DNA of 64,000 nucleotides from Alphaproteobacteria bacterium (GCA_028281925.1 JANQIX010000057.1:62001-126000); one strand, 5' to 3'. Counted from the stretch's first letter, positions 25,831 to 36,713 are shown. Made by a program: numbers and translations. Notes: generated by a model from the sequence alone, not told the origin.

Positions 25831-26172
25831 ATGACCGATCGGCCTAACCTGGATGCTACCGTCATTCGTCATGCCCTGGAGCAAGAGCGCGACGAGCTGC
25901 TGCAGCTCAGTACATCGGCGAAGGAGGTGCGGCGGCCGGTGGAGCTCGACCAGCAGAGCGTCGGGCGCCTGTCCCGCATCGACGCGATGCAGGTGCAGGC
26001 CATGGCCCAGGCCGTCGAGACGCGGCGCAAGGCCAGGCTGCAGCGGATCGATGCATCGTTGCGGCGGCTCGATCGCGGAGACTACGGCTACTGCGTGGAA
26101 TGCGGCGAAGAGATCTCGCCGAAACGCCTCGACATCGATCCGACAACGACGCGGTGCATCAGCTGCGGATGA
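25831..26172 (+). CDS. DksA/TraR-family zinc-finger transcription factor
   Basis: 113 aa. Coiled-coil N-terminal two thirds (EQERDELLQLS... RRKARLQRIDASLRRLDRGDYGYC) and a C4 zinc finger: CVECG and CISCG with the DksA-type spacer. It is shorter than canonical DksA and lacks the DxxDxA tip, so it is a DksA-like/TraR-C4 protein acting on RNA polymerase. ATG 25831 has GGGAGGG upstream. Confidence 0.85.
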   Translation: MTDRPNLDATVIRHALEQERDELLQLSTSAKEVRRPVELDQQSVGRLSRIDAMQVQAMAQAVETRRKARLQRIDASLRRLDRGDYGYCVECGEEISPKRLDIDPTTTRCISCG

Positions 26173-26354
26173 CAGACGGACAGGCGGCAGTCAGCGCACT
26201 GTCGGCCGGCGGTATCCTTGCCAAGGCTGGCTGTTCGACCGTGAACCTGATCGTGCTTCCACTGCTTCTGATCCCGATGGTCACGACCTTGGAGTACGCC
26301 CTGTCCAAACGAGCGCCTGGCCGCTGCGTAAGCCGGCGCCCCTCTTCGCGGTAG
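26169..26354 (+). CDS. Possible small membrane protein
   Basis: 61 aa, starting in an ATGA overlap with the DksA-like stop. Residues ~25-45 (VNLIVLPLLLIPMVTTL) are strongly hydrophobic and could span the membrane; the C-terminus is basic. No recognised domain. Overlap with the upstream stop suggests translational coupling, but nothing else supports it. Confidence 0.35.
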   Translation: MTDGQAAVSALSAGGILAKAGCSTVNLIVLPLLLIPMVTTLEYALSKRAPGRCVSRRPSSR

Positions 26355-26371
26355 GGCCGCCCTCGCGCGGC

Positions 26372-27157
26372 TCAGTCCGCTGGGGCGGCCCCGCGCTCGT
26401 CTCGAGACAGCCGGGCGGCGAAGCGCAGGCGGACATAGTCGGCCGTCCACCGGCTGCGATCGTCGCGCAGCGCAAGCGCCAGCAGCGCCACCGCCTCATC
26501 CCGCGCCGCCGCACGCTCGGCCTCCGGAAGGGCCGACAACAACGGGCCGGCGAAGGTGTCGAGCCAACCTGACATATCGGTCGGCAGCGGCGTTGGCCGC
26601 GGGATCAGTTCCGTCGTCGAGACTGCGAAACCGTGTGCCTCCAACCGTTCGCGGTACGCTTCCGCCGTTGGGAAGTACCAGACCAGGTGGGCGCGCGGGT
26701 CGATGCCGCGGCGCTGAAGCACGGCGCTGAGCGCCACCTTCACGGCAGCGACATTGCCGTGCCCCCCGAACTCGCCGACAAACCGGCCACCGGGCTTGAG
26801 TGCCCGCGCCACCCCGGCCAGAACGGCATCGGCATCGCGCATCCAATGCAGCGCTGCGTTGGAGAAGACGGCGTCGAATTCAGACTCGAAGCCGAGCCTC
26901 TGACCGTCTGCCACATGCGCGTCGATCCCACGGCTGCGCGCGCGTTCCACCATGGACGGAGCACTGTCGACACCCACCACGGTGACCCCCGCCGCCGCAA
27001 TCTCAACACTCAACGTGCCGTCGCCGCAGCCCAGATCCAGGATCCGTTCTCCCGCCCTGGGGCCCAGCAGGTCGAGCACCGGACGGCCGAGCGCCGGAAC
27101 GAAATCCGCGTGCCGGCAGTAGATGTCGGCATCCCAATGCTGCTTCGCCTCGTTCAT
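26372..27157 (-). CDS. Class I SAM-dependent methyltransferase (Tam-like)
   Basis: 261 aa. Motif I is RILDLGCGDGTLSVEIAAAG, with VVGVDSAPSMVERAR, FDAVFSNAALHWM and LKPGGRFVGEFGG following. The ALHWM block and the C-terminal half resemble trans-aconitate 2-methyltransferase and relatives. A GTG precedes the ATG; ATG 27157 chosen. Probably a small-molecule methyltransferase; not clearly part of the glycan locus. Confidence 0.85.
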   Translation of the reverse strand: MNEAKQHWDADIYCRHADFVPALGRPVLDLLGPRAGERILDLGCGDGTLSVEIAAAGVTVVGVDSAPSMVERARSRGIDAHVADGQRLGFESEFDAVFSNAALHWMRDADAVLAGVARALKPGGRFVGEFGGHGNVAAVKVALSAVLQRRGIDPRAHLVWYFPTAEAYRERLEAHGFAVSTTELIPRPTPLPTDMSGWLDTFAGPLLSALPEAERAAARDEAVALLALALRDDRSRWTADYVRLRFAARLSRDERGAAPAD

Positions 27158-27263
27158 CACTCTTTCAATTGTGTTGCATCTACTGCTTGCCTAGCGTGCC
27201 ATAAGGCCAATGTCTAACCTACGACTGGCCTTCTGGCCATGGGACGGGGACGATCGGACAAGG

Positions 27264-28058
27264 ATGATGCGAACGGCCTTGATGCTGCTGGGCGCTCTCG
27301 CGCTGGCCGTCACCGGAGGCGTCCCGGCACCGGCGACGGCACAGATTCAGTCGTTCTTCGGCAACGACGATCGGGAATTCGTGACGCCCGACAGGATGCC
27401 CTGGCGCGCCATCGGCAAGTTGACTTTTCCGGATGGCGGGCACTGCTCCGGTGCCCTGGTCAGCGATCGGGTCGTCCTGACTTCCGCCCATTGTATGTTC
27501 GCCGAAGGCTCCCAGTCCTATCTGCTGCCGCCGGTAGACTTCCGGCTCGGCTTCCATAAGGGCGAAGCGGTCGGTATCTCCCGTGTGCGGAGCTTCTGGT
27601 ACCCCAGAGACTACGAGAACACCGAGACCGCGCCGCTGGGGTCGGATGAGGATGGACTGGACTATGCCTTTGTTCTGTTGGAGGAGCCGCTGGGCGCCGA
27701 TGTCGGCCATTTCGCCGTGCATGAGCTGACCAGCAGCGACCTTCATCGCGCCGGCCAGCGGGCCTGGCAGCGGCTCACACAAGCCGGTTACAGCGGCGAT
27801 ACTGCCGACCAGCTGACGATTCACCGCACCTGCAACGCCATCAGCTTTCTGCCCAACAATACCATGTCGCATGAATGCGATATCATGTCCGGCGATAGCG
27901 GCTCGCCGATCTTCTATGAGGATGAACGTGGCTTCAGTATCGTCGCGGTGACCTCGTCCATCTATCAGGGACGGCAGTCGGTCAACATCGCCGTCGACAG
28001 TCGCGCCTTCCTGCGCGACCTCCGTCGGTTTCTCGATCACTACGACCCGCCCCGGTAA
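27264..28058 (+). CDS. Secreted trypsin-like serine protease (S1)
   Basis: 264 aa. Signal peptide MMRTALMLLGALALAVTGG ending near ATA-QI. Catalytic triad is visible: TSAHC (His76), LDYAFV (Asp133) and GDSGSP (Ser212). The frame opens 18 codons earlier, but ATG 27264 is directly followed by the signal peptide. The GDSGSP context and lack of membrane domain suggest an exported trypsin-like protease. Monocistronic; divergent from the methyltransferase. Confidence 0.9.
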   Translation: MMRTALMLLGALALAVTGGVPAPATAQIQSFFGNDDREFVTPDRMPWRAIGKLTFPDGGHCSGALVSDRVVLTSAHCMFAEGSQSYLLPPVDFRLGFHKGEAVGISRVRSFWYPRDYENTETAPLGSDEDGLDYAFVLLEEPLGADVGHFAVHELTSSDLHRAGQRAWQRLTQAGYSGDTADQLTIHRTCNAISFLPNNTMSHECDIMSGDSGSPIFYEDERGFSIVAVTSSIYQGRQSVNIAVDSRAFLRDLRRFLDHYDPPR

Positions 28059-28126
28059 GATTCAGGCGCGGCCGGCACCGGCATACGTTCTTGATTTGTT
28101 CGGACCTCTAGGCCTAATCTGCGGGC

Positions 28127-29209
28127 ATGGTCGATGCCATGCCCGATCGCCCACGCAAGGGCCGGGGGGCCGTAAGTAACCCCACCGGCCGGTTCGAACC
28201 GCACCAGCGTGCCGCGGTCGATGACGGATGGGCGCATGACGAGACCGACGATCTGCCCCCGCTGCCAACGGTTCTGTCGGTCGACACGTCACGAAAGATC
28301 ATCGCTCGCAACGAGTCTCCCGACGTGCCGTTCGATCGGTCCATCAACCCCTATCGGGGGTGTGAGCATGGCTGCGTCTATTGCTTTGCCCGTCCCAGCC
28401 ACGCCTATCTGGGCCTCTCGCCGGGTCTCGATTTCGAAACGCGTCTGTTCTACAAGCCCGATGCCGCCAAGCTGCTGGCGGCGGAGCTGCGCCGCCCCGG
28501 TTACAAACCCGCTACGATCGCAATCGGCGCCAACACCGACCCCTATCAGCCGGTGGAGCGGAAGCTGGGGCTGACACGCGCGGTCCTGCAGGTGCTTTCG
28601 GATTTCAACCACCCGGCGGGGCTGATTACCAAATCGTCCCTGGTCATTCGCGATCTCGACCTTCTGGCGGACATGGCCCGGCGGCGGCTGGCCCATCTCT
28701 GCGTCTCCGTCACGACGCTGGACGAGGGTCTCGCCCGTACGCTGGAACCGCGGGCGGCAACGCCGAAGCGCCGGCTGGAGGCGATCCGCCAGGCCGCGGC
28801 CGCGGGCGTCCCCGTGGCGGTGCTCACTTCGCCCATGATCCCCGGCCTGAACGATACGGAGATGGAACGAATCCTCGAGGCGGCGGCGGAGGCCGGGGCA
28901 ACCAGCGCCAACTATACCCTGATCCGCCTGCCGCTGGAGATCGCCGGCCTGTTCGAGGAATGGTTGCGCAGCCACACGCCCGACCGCGCCGACAAGGTGC
29001 TGAACCGCATCCGGCAAATGCGCGGCGGCAACCTCTATGAGGCCAGCTTCGGCCGGCGTATGCGCGGCTCGGGCACCGAAGCGGACCTGTTGTCCGACCG
29101 CTTCGCAGCGGCGTGCCGGCGCCTGGGGTTGGGCCCGCGCGGCTTCCTCTTGGACAATAGTCGCTTCTCCCGGCCACCAGCCATGGGCGACCAGCTTTCG
29201 CTGCTTTAG
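28127..29209 (+). CDS. PA0069-family radical SAM protein
   Basis: 360 aa. The radical SAM cluster lies in NPYRGCEHGCVYCFARP (CxxxCxxC). IGANTDPYQPVERKL and ITKSSLVIRDLDLL are characteristic of the SplB-like PA0069 family. The C-terminus ends in RPPAMGDQLSLL. Function is not established for this family. The order PA0069-like, rnhB, ccrM is one I expect in alphaproteobacteria. Confidence 0.88.
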   Translation: MVDAMPDRPRKGRGAVSNPTGRFEPHQRAAVDDGWAHDETDDLPPLPTVLSVDTSRKIIARNESPDVPFDRSINPYRGCEHGCVYCFARPSHAYLGLSPGLDFETRLFYKPDAAKLLAAELRRPGYKPATIAIGANTDPYQPVERKLGLTRAVLQVLSDFNHPAGLITKSSLVIRDLDLLADMARRRLAHLCVSVTTLDEGLARTLEPRAATPKRRLEAIRQAAAAGVPVAVLTSPMIPGLNDTEMERILEAAAEAGATSANYTLIRLPLEIAGLFEEWLRSHTPDRADKVLNRIRQMRGGNLYEASFGRRMRGSGTEADLLSDRFAAACRRLGLGPRGFLLDNSRFSRPPAMGDQLSLL

Positions 29210-29272
29210 TCCGTGCTGAGCCAAGCGGTCGGGCTTCAAGATCTGGACGATCGAGGCCAAGTCAGCTACAAG

Positions 29273-29926
29273 ATGGGCGATCTTTCGCATCGGAAAGTCC
29301 CCCCTCCCTTGCCCGATCTATCGATAGAGCGTGCACACGGCGCCCCCACAAGCGCCATCGCAGGTGTCGATGAGGTGGGCCGCGGCCCGCTGGCCGGCCC
29401 GGTGATCGCTGCGGCCGTGATCCTGCCTGGCACGGGCCTGCCGCACGATCTCAGCGCCGCCATCGACGACAGCAAATCGGTGCCGGCGCGCCTGCGCGCG
29501 ACCATCGCGCCTCGCCTTTCGGACCTTGCGGCAGTTGGTATCGGCCGGGCGGAACCGGCGGAGATCGACGACCTGAACATTCTGCAGGCCTCGCTGTTGG
29601 CCATGGCCCGTGCGATCTCGGCACTGCCGCTGCGACCGGACCTGGCCCTGATCGACGGCACTTGGGTGCCCAGCCACCTGCCTTGCGCCGCCTTGCCGGT
29701 GGTGCGTGGCGACGGCATCAGCCTGTCGATCGCGGCCGCGTCGATCATCGCCAAAGAGGCGCGCGACGCCGAGATGCGGGCGCTGGCCACAAGCCATCCG
29801 GGCTATGGCTGGGAACGCAATGCAGGTTATCCGACCGTGGAACACCGAGCAGCGATCGCGCGCCTGGGCCTGACACCGCATCACCGCCGCAGCTTCGGCC
29901 CTTGCGCCCGCCACGCCGCCGCTTGA
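29273..29926 (+). CDS. rnhB: Ribonuclease HII
   Basis: 217 aa from ATG 29273. IAGVDEVGRGPLAGPV carries the catalytic Asp-Glu pair; DDSKSV, LIDGT and SIAAASIIAKEARDAEM supply the remaining acidic residues. It removes ribonucleotides and RNA primers from DNA. The frame opens at 29213, but the first 20 codons look non-coding. It sits directly upstream of ccrM. Confidence 0.93.
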   Translation: MGDLSHRKVPPPLPDLSIERAHGAPTSAIAGVDEVGRGPLAGPVIAAAVILPGTGLPHDLSAAIDDSKSVPARLRATIAPRLSDLAAVGIGRAEPAEIDDLNILQASLLAMARAISALPLRPDLALIDGTWVPSHLPCAALPVVRGDGISLSIAAASIIAKEARDAEMRALATSHPGYGWERNAGYPTVEHRAAIARLGLTPHHRRSFGPCARHAAA

Positions 29927-29946
29927 GCATGCCTCTGAGGGCGGCA

Positions 29947-31140
<1,194 letters not shown>

Positions 31141-31142
<2 letters not shown>

Positions 31143-31278
31143 CGGACCGAGATCCGTCCGGTCGTCGCCTAACCGTCATCCTCGCGAAGGCGAGGATCTT
31201 GCTGCCACAGGGCAGAGCAAGCCGGCGGGTGATGTCCGCCTTCGCGGATATGGCGGTATTGCCGCCATCAGGCGGACA
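31141..31278. repeat. Cluster of palindromic elements between ccrM and the next gene
   Basis: Three hairpin-forming units. GACGGA/TCCGTC at 31141-31158 adjoins the ccrM stop. ATCCTCGC-GAAG-GCGAGGAT is a perfect 8-bp stem at 31178-31197. A nested structure at 31233-31278 pairs TGTCCGCC with GGCGGACA outside and ATGGCGG with CCGCCAT inside. The middle unit looks like the palindromic dispersed repeats of many alphaproteobacteria. They may also act as a transcription terminator or mRNA stabiliser, though no U tract follows. Confidence 0.55.
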
Positions 31279-31328
31279 CGATCTCTTGGCTTCTGCCGGT
31301 CAGACGTTCTGCGCCGTGAGGCTGCCCC

Positions 31329-32339
31329 ATGATCACGCTCGATGGCTTGACCCTGGTCGTCCGGTTTACCGACCTGCACGAAGACGCGATTGCGGAGATC
31401 GGGTTCCAGCGCACGCTACGCATCCCGGATGACGGCCGCACCTATCCGCTGCCGCCTGGTCTGGGGCCCTTCCCTTTGCGGCTGATCGACGGCCTGACCG
31501 ACGGCGTGCCCGAGGCCTGGGTCGCACGCGGCGGCGTGGTGATGCCCATGCACCAAGCCGAGGCCATGTGGATCAGCTTCCCCGGCACCCGGGGATATGG
31601 CTATCCCTTCGCCGTGAAGGTGGCGACAGGCGGCATCAACGCCATCACCGGCGAGGCCTGGACCGACGGTCTGCACGACGATCCGCAGGACTATCTGGTG
31701 CTGCCGGACCAGCCCTGGCTGGACGGCTATTGTGTGGAAAAGGGCAGCATCCGCCAATTCGTCGCCATGCCGCTGGGAACGGGCTATTCGGCGGAGGAAC
31801 AGTTGACCGGCAACGCCGACATCGGAGGCCTGCAGCTGCAAGCCTATCCCATGAAACCCGAGCGGTACGAGCAGCTGAAGCGGGAGGGACGAACACGGGG
31901 CACGATGGACTTCATGATGCCCCAGGCCGCTCTGGGGTCCTCCGCGGAGCCCATGGGCCTCGCCCCCGGCGGCCGCATGAAGCAGGACCTCTATGACGAC
32001 GCTTACGGCCTGGACGCGTGGGACCAATCGCGGTCAGCCCGGTGCTTCGTCGCGATCGTCAATTCGCTGGGCTGGCTGGACCTCACGGGCACGGCCCCGC
32101 CCTGGCGACCACCCGCGGCCCGGGAATACGACGCCCACGGCCTGCCCTGGTTCGACTATTACGCCGGCGATGCCAAGGCGCTGGAGGGTGCCGCCAAGCT
32201 GGCGGGCCTGAAGAGCGTGGCCGAATTGGGTCGGCAGAAGCGCGTGACCCCGCTGCCGGAAAACCAGTCGACGGAGGCGGGGCGCGTCATTCCCCTAGGC
32301 CCCGGCGGCCACCCAGTGGTGCGGGAGGGCACGTGGTAG
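31329..32339 (+). CDS. Conserved hypothetical protein overlapping cobD
   Basis: 336 aa. Features recalled from a conserved unknown family: MWISFPGTRGYGYPFAVKV, VTGEAWTDG-type, LPDQPWLDGYCVEKGSIRQFVAMPLG and LTGNADIGGLQLQAYP. No signal peptide or membrane segment, no known active-site motif. Its stop overlaps the GTG start of the threonine-phosphate decarboxylase by 7 bp, so the two are probably co-translated. Function unknown; a link to cobalamin is only contextual. Confidence 0.7.
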   Translation: MITLDGLTLVVRFTDLHEDAIAEIGFQRTLRIPDDGRTYPLPPGLGPFPLRLIDGLTDGVPEAWVARGGVVMPMHQAEAMWISFPGTRGYGYPFAVKVATGGINAITGEAWTDGLHDDPQDYLVLPDQPWLDGYCVEKGSIRQFVAMPLGTGYSAEEQLTGNADIGGLQLQAYPMKPERYEQLKREGRTRGTMDFMMPQAALGSSAEPMGLAPGGRMKQDLYDDAYGLDAWDQSRSARCFVAIVNSLGWLDLTGTAPPWRPPAAREYDAHGLPWFDYYAGDAKALEGAAKLAGLKSVAELGRQKRVTPLPENQSTEAGRVIPLGPGGHPVVREGTW

Positions 32340-33334
32340 ACCACGATCCGGCGGTCCGCCACGGCGGCGACCTGGCTGCGGCCGTCGCCAGATACGGCAC
32401 CGGGCCGGAGGGCTGGCTGGACCTTTCCACCGGCATCAACCCGCATCCCTATCCCATGCCGGAGCTGCCGGCTGAAGTGTGGACGCGCCTGCCTCAGGCC
32501 GATGCCGAGGCAGCCCTACTGGAGGCCGCTGCCGGCTATTACGGCGTAGACGGCGCGGCCCATATCGTGGCGGCGCCTGGTACCCAGGCCTTGATCCAGT
32601 GGCTGGCCCGTCTGCAGCACCGGGCCGACGTGGCCGTAGTCGGCCCGACCTATGGCGAGCACGCGGCCCAATGGCGCCTGGCCGGCCACCGCGTGAGCGA
32701 GATCTCCGACCCCGAAGAGGGCGCGGATGCCGCCGTCCTGATCATCGTCAACCCCAACAACCCCGACGGCCGCATCATTCCCCGCGACGCCATGCTGGAC
32801 CTGGCCGATCGGCGCGCCGCTCGCGGTGGCCTGTTGATCGTCGACGAGGCCTTCGCCGACGTCGCGCCCGAAGCCAGCATCTCCGATGCCGCGGGTCGCC
32901 CGGGCCTGATCATCCTCCGCTCCTTCGGGAAATTCTTCGGCCTGCCGGGCTTGCGCCTCGGCTTCGCCCTTGCGCCCCTGCCCTTCGCCCGCCGGATACG
33001 CATAGCGCTGGGGGCGTGGGCGGTAAGCGGGCCAGCGCTGGAGGTGGGGGCGCAGGCGATGGCCGACATCGGATGGATTGAGGGAATGCGCGTGAGGTTG
33101 GCAGAAGAAGCGGCGCAGTTCGACGAGATGCTTGCGGCCGCAGATCTCAGCATTGCCGGCGGCACCCACTTGTTCCGTTTGGTTGCTACGGAACATGCTA
33201 GTGAGCTGTTCGCGCACCTCGCCAGGCGGCATGTGCTTACCCGTCCGTTCGACTACTGCCCCAACTGGCTTCGTCTTGGTTTGCCGAAGGGTGGCCGACA
33301 CCTAGGACGGCTGGCGGAAGCGCTGTCAGGCTGA
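32333..33334 (+). CDS. cobD: Threonine-phosphate decarboxylase (cobalamin aminopropanol arm)
   Basis: 333 aa PLP-dependent fold-I enzyme. LDLSTGINPHPYP opening, NPNNPDGR, DEAFAD and LRSFGKFFGLPGLRLGF with the PLP lysine. It makes (R)-1-amino-2-propanol phosphate for the nucleotide loop of B12 (CobC in the Pseudomonas denitrificans scheme). GTG 32333 has GGGAGGG upstream and overlaps the previous gene. It lies 5 kb before the riboswitch-led B12 operon. Confidence 0.88.
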   Translation: MVDHDPAVRHGGDLAAAVARYGTGPEGWLDLSTGINPHPYPMPELPAEVWTRLPQADAEAALLEAAAGYYGVDGAAHIVAAPGTQALIQWLARLQHRADVAVVGPTYGEHAAQWRLAGHRVSEISDPEEGADAAVLIIVNPNNPDGRIIPRDAMLDLADRRAARGGLLIVDEAFADVAPEASISDAAGRPGLIILRSFGKFFGLPGLRLGFALAPLPFARRIRIALGAWAVSGPALEVGAQAMADIGWIEGMRVRLAEEAAQFDEMLAAADLSIAGGTHLFRLVATEHASELFAHLARRHVLTRPFDYCPNWLRLGLPKGGRHLGRLAEALSG

Positions 33335-33536
33335 GGGCAGCCGCGTTCTCATCGACCGAGGACCAAACTCACTCGCCGGCCGCTGAGGCCGTAGCCCAGA
33401 TCAGTAGGCGAGCCACCCAACACGTCGGCTCCCACCCCAGCCGCCGAATTAGTGTAGTCTGTTGACGTCATCCCGGTTATCCCTTCAGTCTCCGGGCAGC
33501 CGATCGTTCGCGGATGGGGGCGCGAGGCGGAAGCTA

Positions 33537-36500
33537 ATGTCGAAACCTGTTGGCCTGTTGGCGGACGACCCTGCCGGGCTGGAGCTGTGCCGGCGGCTCT
33601 ATGAGCGGTCGGGGATCGCCATCTTCCAATCTTCGCCCGAGGGGCGGTACCTCCGGGCCAATCCGGCCGGGGCGCGCATGCACGGCTATGACAGCGAGGC
33701 CGCGCTGCTGCAGGCCGTTCGGGAAATCGGCTGCGAAATCTACTGCAACCCCAAAGACCGCGAGATGATGCGCGCCCTCATTGAGGAGCACGGCGCGGTT
33801 GAGGGCTTCGAATGCCAGATCTATCGGCACCGCACCGGAGAGCGCTTCTGGGTGCGGCAGAACATCTATCCTGTCACGGATGACGATGGCCGGCTCTTGC
33901 ACTGGGAAGGCTATGTCGAAGACGTCACAGACCGCAAACGCGCCGAGGAAGCGCTGCAACGCTATCGCGACGAGCTGGAGCGGCGGGTGGAGGACCGCAC
34001 GGCCCAGCTCCGGGAACGGGAGGAGCGCTACCGCACCATCTTCGATGGTGCTTCGGTGGGCATCGGGCGCATCTGGCTGGGCACCGGCCGGCTGATCGTC
34101 TCCAACGAGACACTGGCCCGGATCTTCGGCTTCGATACGGTCGAGGAGTTCGTCGCGGAGTTCGTGTTCACCGAGCACTATGTCGACCCTACCGACCATG
34201 CGCGCCTGATGGAAAGCTATGAGACGGCGCCGGGCACGCCGATCGAATGCGCCTTCGTCAAGCGGGATGGCTCGGCCGTCATCGTCCAGGCCCATGCCAT
34301 GGTGAACGATGCGGAGGGCTATCTCGACGTCGTCGCCATCGACATCACCAGCCAGAAGCGAGCGGAGCGGGCGCTGGTGGAGAGCGAAGAGCGGCTGAGC
34401 AGCCTATTGAAGAACTCGCCATCCGCCATCTGCATGCATGACCTCGACGCACGCTTCCGCATGGTCAACACGCGGTTCTGCGAGTGGTTCGGCATGATCG
34501 CGGAGGACGTCATCGGTAAGACCACGCATGAGGTCGCTCCGCTGGAATTCGGCGAACGCTGCCTTCGTATGCACAACGAGGTTCTGACAAGCGGCGAGAC
34601 ACGGGAGGCGGAGTTCGAGCTGCCCTTCGCCGACGGCACGCTGCATTCCGTCATCGTCACCAAGTTTCCCGTTTCGGGCCCGGACGGCGTGACGGTCGGC
34701 GTCGGCGCCATCAAGACCGACAATACCGAGCGCAAGCGGGCCGAAGAGGCCATCCGGGTCAGCCAACAGCGTCTGCAGCGTACAGTGACGCTGGCATCGG
34801 TCGGCTATTTCGTTTGGGACCTGATTGAAGATAAATGCATCGACTGTTCGGAAGAATACGCGCGTCTGCACGGCATGACTGTCGAAGAATACATGCAGAA
34901 AAGTGCCACGTTGGAGCACGATATTCTGCATATTCATCCGGATGATCGCCAGAGCTACCAAGATCTCTACGAAGCGAGCCGAGACGGCCGGATTCCCTTC
35001 AATATGGAATACCGGATACAGGCCCCGAGCGGCGAGATCCGGTACATCCGCGAAGTCGAAGAGCATGTGGAGTACGTTGACGGGCGCGCCGCCCGCGCGG
35101 ACGGCATGATCCAGGACATTACGGATCTGAAACGGGCGGAGGAGGAACTCCGTCGCTCGGAGGAGAATCTGCGCAACGTCGTGGACCAGGCGGGCGATGC
35201 GCTATTCATCATCGACCCCTTGAACGGCCGATTTCTCGACGTCAACACCCAGGCCTGCACGTCTTTAGGGTATAGCCGCGACGAGCTGCTGAAACTGTCG
35301 GTTCCTGAAATCGATGTCGACTACATAGCCAAGAACCTGCGAGCTCCGACCGCCAAGCTGGTTCCGGGTGAAGTGGTGGCCATAGAGGGAACGCATCAGC
35401 GCAAGGACGGGTCGGTCTTTCCGGTCGAGATCCGGGTGAGCGCGATGCACATGCAGGGGCAGCGCCGCACCCTGGCACTGGCCCGCGACATCACCGACCG
35501 GCGGCGCACTGAGGAACGGCTGCGCCAAGCCCAGAAGATGGAAGCGGTCGGCCAACTGACCGGCGGCGTGGCCCACGACTTCAACAACATCCTGGCCGTA
35601 ATCCGCGGCAACGCCCAGCTGCTGGCGGATATCGAGGGACTGGACAGCCCGTTCCTGAAAGCGGTCCTGAGTGCGACGGATCGCGGCGCGGACCTGACCC
35701 ATCGTCTGCTCGCCTTCTCGCGCCGCCAGGCATTGCAGCCGCGCGCCACAGACGTCGCCAGGCTGACTGAGGGCATGACGGAGCTGTTGCGGCGGACCTT
35801 GGGGGCCACGATCGCGTTCGATATCCGCTCGAGCCCGGACCTCAGGCAGGCGATGGCCGATCCTGGCCAGGTGGAAAGCGCGCTGCTGAACCTTGCGCTG
35901 AACGCGCGGGATGCCATGCCCGGGGGCGGCAGGCTTACGATCACCTGCGCCAACGCCAGGCTGGACGACGCCTATGTGGCGGAGAACCCCGAAACGACGA
36001 CCGGCGACTATGTCCTGCTGGCCGTCAGCGACGACGGCACAGGCATGTCGCCTGAGGTACAGACCCACGCCTTCGAGCCCTTCTTCACCACCAAGGGTGT
36101 GGGCAAAGGCACCGGCCTGGGTCTCTCCATGGTCTACGGCTTCGCCCGGCAGTCCGGCGGACATGTCACGATCTGCAGCGAGGAAGGCAGGGGAACGACC
36201 GTCAGGCTCTATCTGCCGCTGGCTGAAGACGCCGCGTCGGCAGAGGACGTGCGCCAGGACCAGCCCACCCCTAAAGGTCAGGGCGAAACCATCCTGGTGA
36301 TCGAGGACGACGCAGACGTGCGGGCGCTGGCTGTGCGGCTGTTGGAAGCCCTTGGCTATCGGGCGATCGACGTCGCGACCGCCGCCGCAGCGCGGGATGT
36401 GCTGGCCGACGGGCATGCTGTCGATATGGTGCTGTCGGACGTGATCCTGCCAGACGGGGTCAGCGGGCCGGAGTTCGCCGAACGCGCCCGCCAGGCCTAT

Positions 36501-36713
36501 CCGGGCCTGAGGGTCGTCTTCATGTCGGGCTATGCACCCGATGCAACGAGGCGCGACGGCTCGCTGGGGGCGGACACCGTGCTCTTGCACAAACCCTTCC
36601 AGATGGCCCAGCTCGCAAGGGTGCTGCGCGAGGCGCTTGATGGCGGCGCCGCACTTGGTGATCCGCAAGACCACCTGTCGGCCGACGATGTCGTCGAACG
36701 GAAACCGGGGTAA
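33537..36713 (+). CDS. Multi-PAS hybrid sensor histidine kinase
   Basis: 1058 aa, cytoplasmic, no membrane segment. Five PAS modules begin near residues 10, 164, 286, 411 and 542, with a short coiled coil (about 145-165). HisKA has GGVAHDFNNIL (phospho-His680); HATPase carries NLALNARDAMPGGG and a G-box; a C-terminal REC domain has the phospho-acceptor in LSDVILPDG (Asp968). ATG 33537 has GAGG upstream. Hybrid type implies a phosphorelay; no histidine phosphotransferase or response regulator is adjacent. Confidence 0.9.
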   Translation: MSKPVGLLADDPAGLELCRRLYERSGIAIFQSSPEGRYLRANPAGARMHGYDSEAALLQAVREIGCEIYCNPKDREMMRALIEEHGAVEGFECQIYRHRTGERFWVRQNIYPVTDDDGRLLHWEGYVEDVTDRKRAEEALQRYRDELERRVEDRTAQLREREERYRTIFDGASVGIGRIWLGTGRLIVSNETLARIFGFDTVEEFVAEFVFTEHYVDPTDHARLMESYETAPGTPIECAFVKRDGSAVIVQAHAMVNDAEGYLDVVAIDITSQKRAERALVESEERLSSLLKNSPSAICMHDLDARFRMVNTRFCEWFGMIAEDVIGKTTHEVAPLEFGERCLRMHNEVLTSGETREAEFELPFADGTLHSVIVTKFPVSGPDGVTVGVGAIKTDNTERKRAEEAIRVSQQRLQRTVTLASVGYFVWDLIEDKCIDCSEEYARLHGMTVEEYMQKSATLEHDILHIHPDDRQSYQDLYEASRDGRIPFNMEYRIQAPSGEIRYIREVEEHVEYVDGRAARADGMIQDITDLKRAEEELRRSEENLRNVVDQAGDALFIIDPLNGRFLDVNTQACTSLGYSRDELLKLSVPEIDVDYIAKNLRAPTAKLVPGEVVAIEGTHQRKDGSVFPVEIRVSAMHMQGQRRTLALARDITDRRRTEERLRQAQKMEAVGQLTGGVAHDFNNILAVIRGNAQLLADIEGLDSPFLKAVLSATDRGADLTHRLLAFSRRQALQPRATDVARLTEGMTELLRRTLGATIAFDIRSSPDLRQAMADPGQVESALLNLALNARDAMPGGGRLTITCANARLDDAYVAENPETTTGDYVLLAVSDDGTGMSPEVQTHAFEPFFTTKGVGKGTGLGLSMVYGFARQSGGHVTICSEEGRGTTVRLYLPLAEDAASAEDVRQDQPTPKGQGETILVIEDDADVRALAVRLLEALGYRAIDVATAAAARDVLADGHAVDMVLSDVILPDGVSGPEFAERARQAYPGLRVVFMSGYAPDATRRDGSLGADTVLLHKPFQMAQLARVLREALDGGAALGDPQDHLSADDVVERKPG

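Noticed and set aside
28181-28205. GGTTCGAACC sequence resembling a tRNA T-arm
   Set aside because: It lies inside the coding frame of the radical SAM gene and no acceptor or anticodon stems can be drawn around it.
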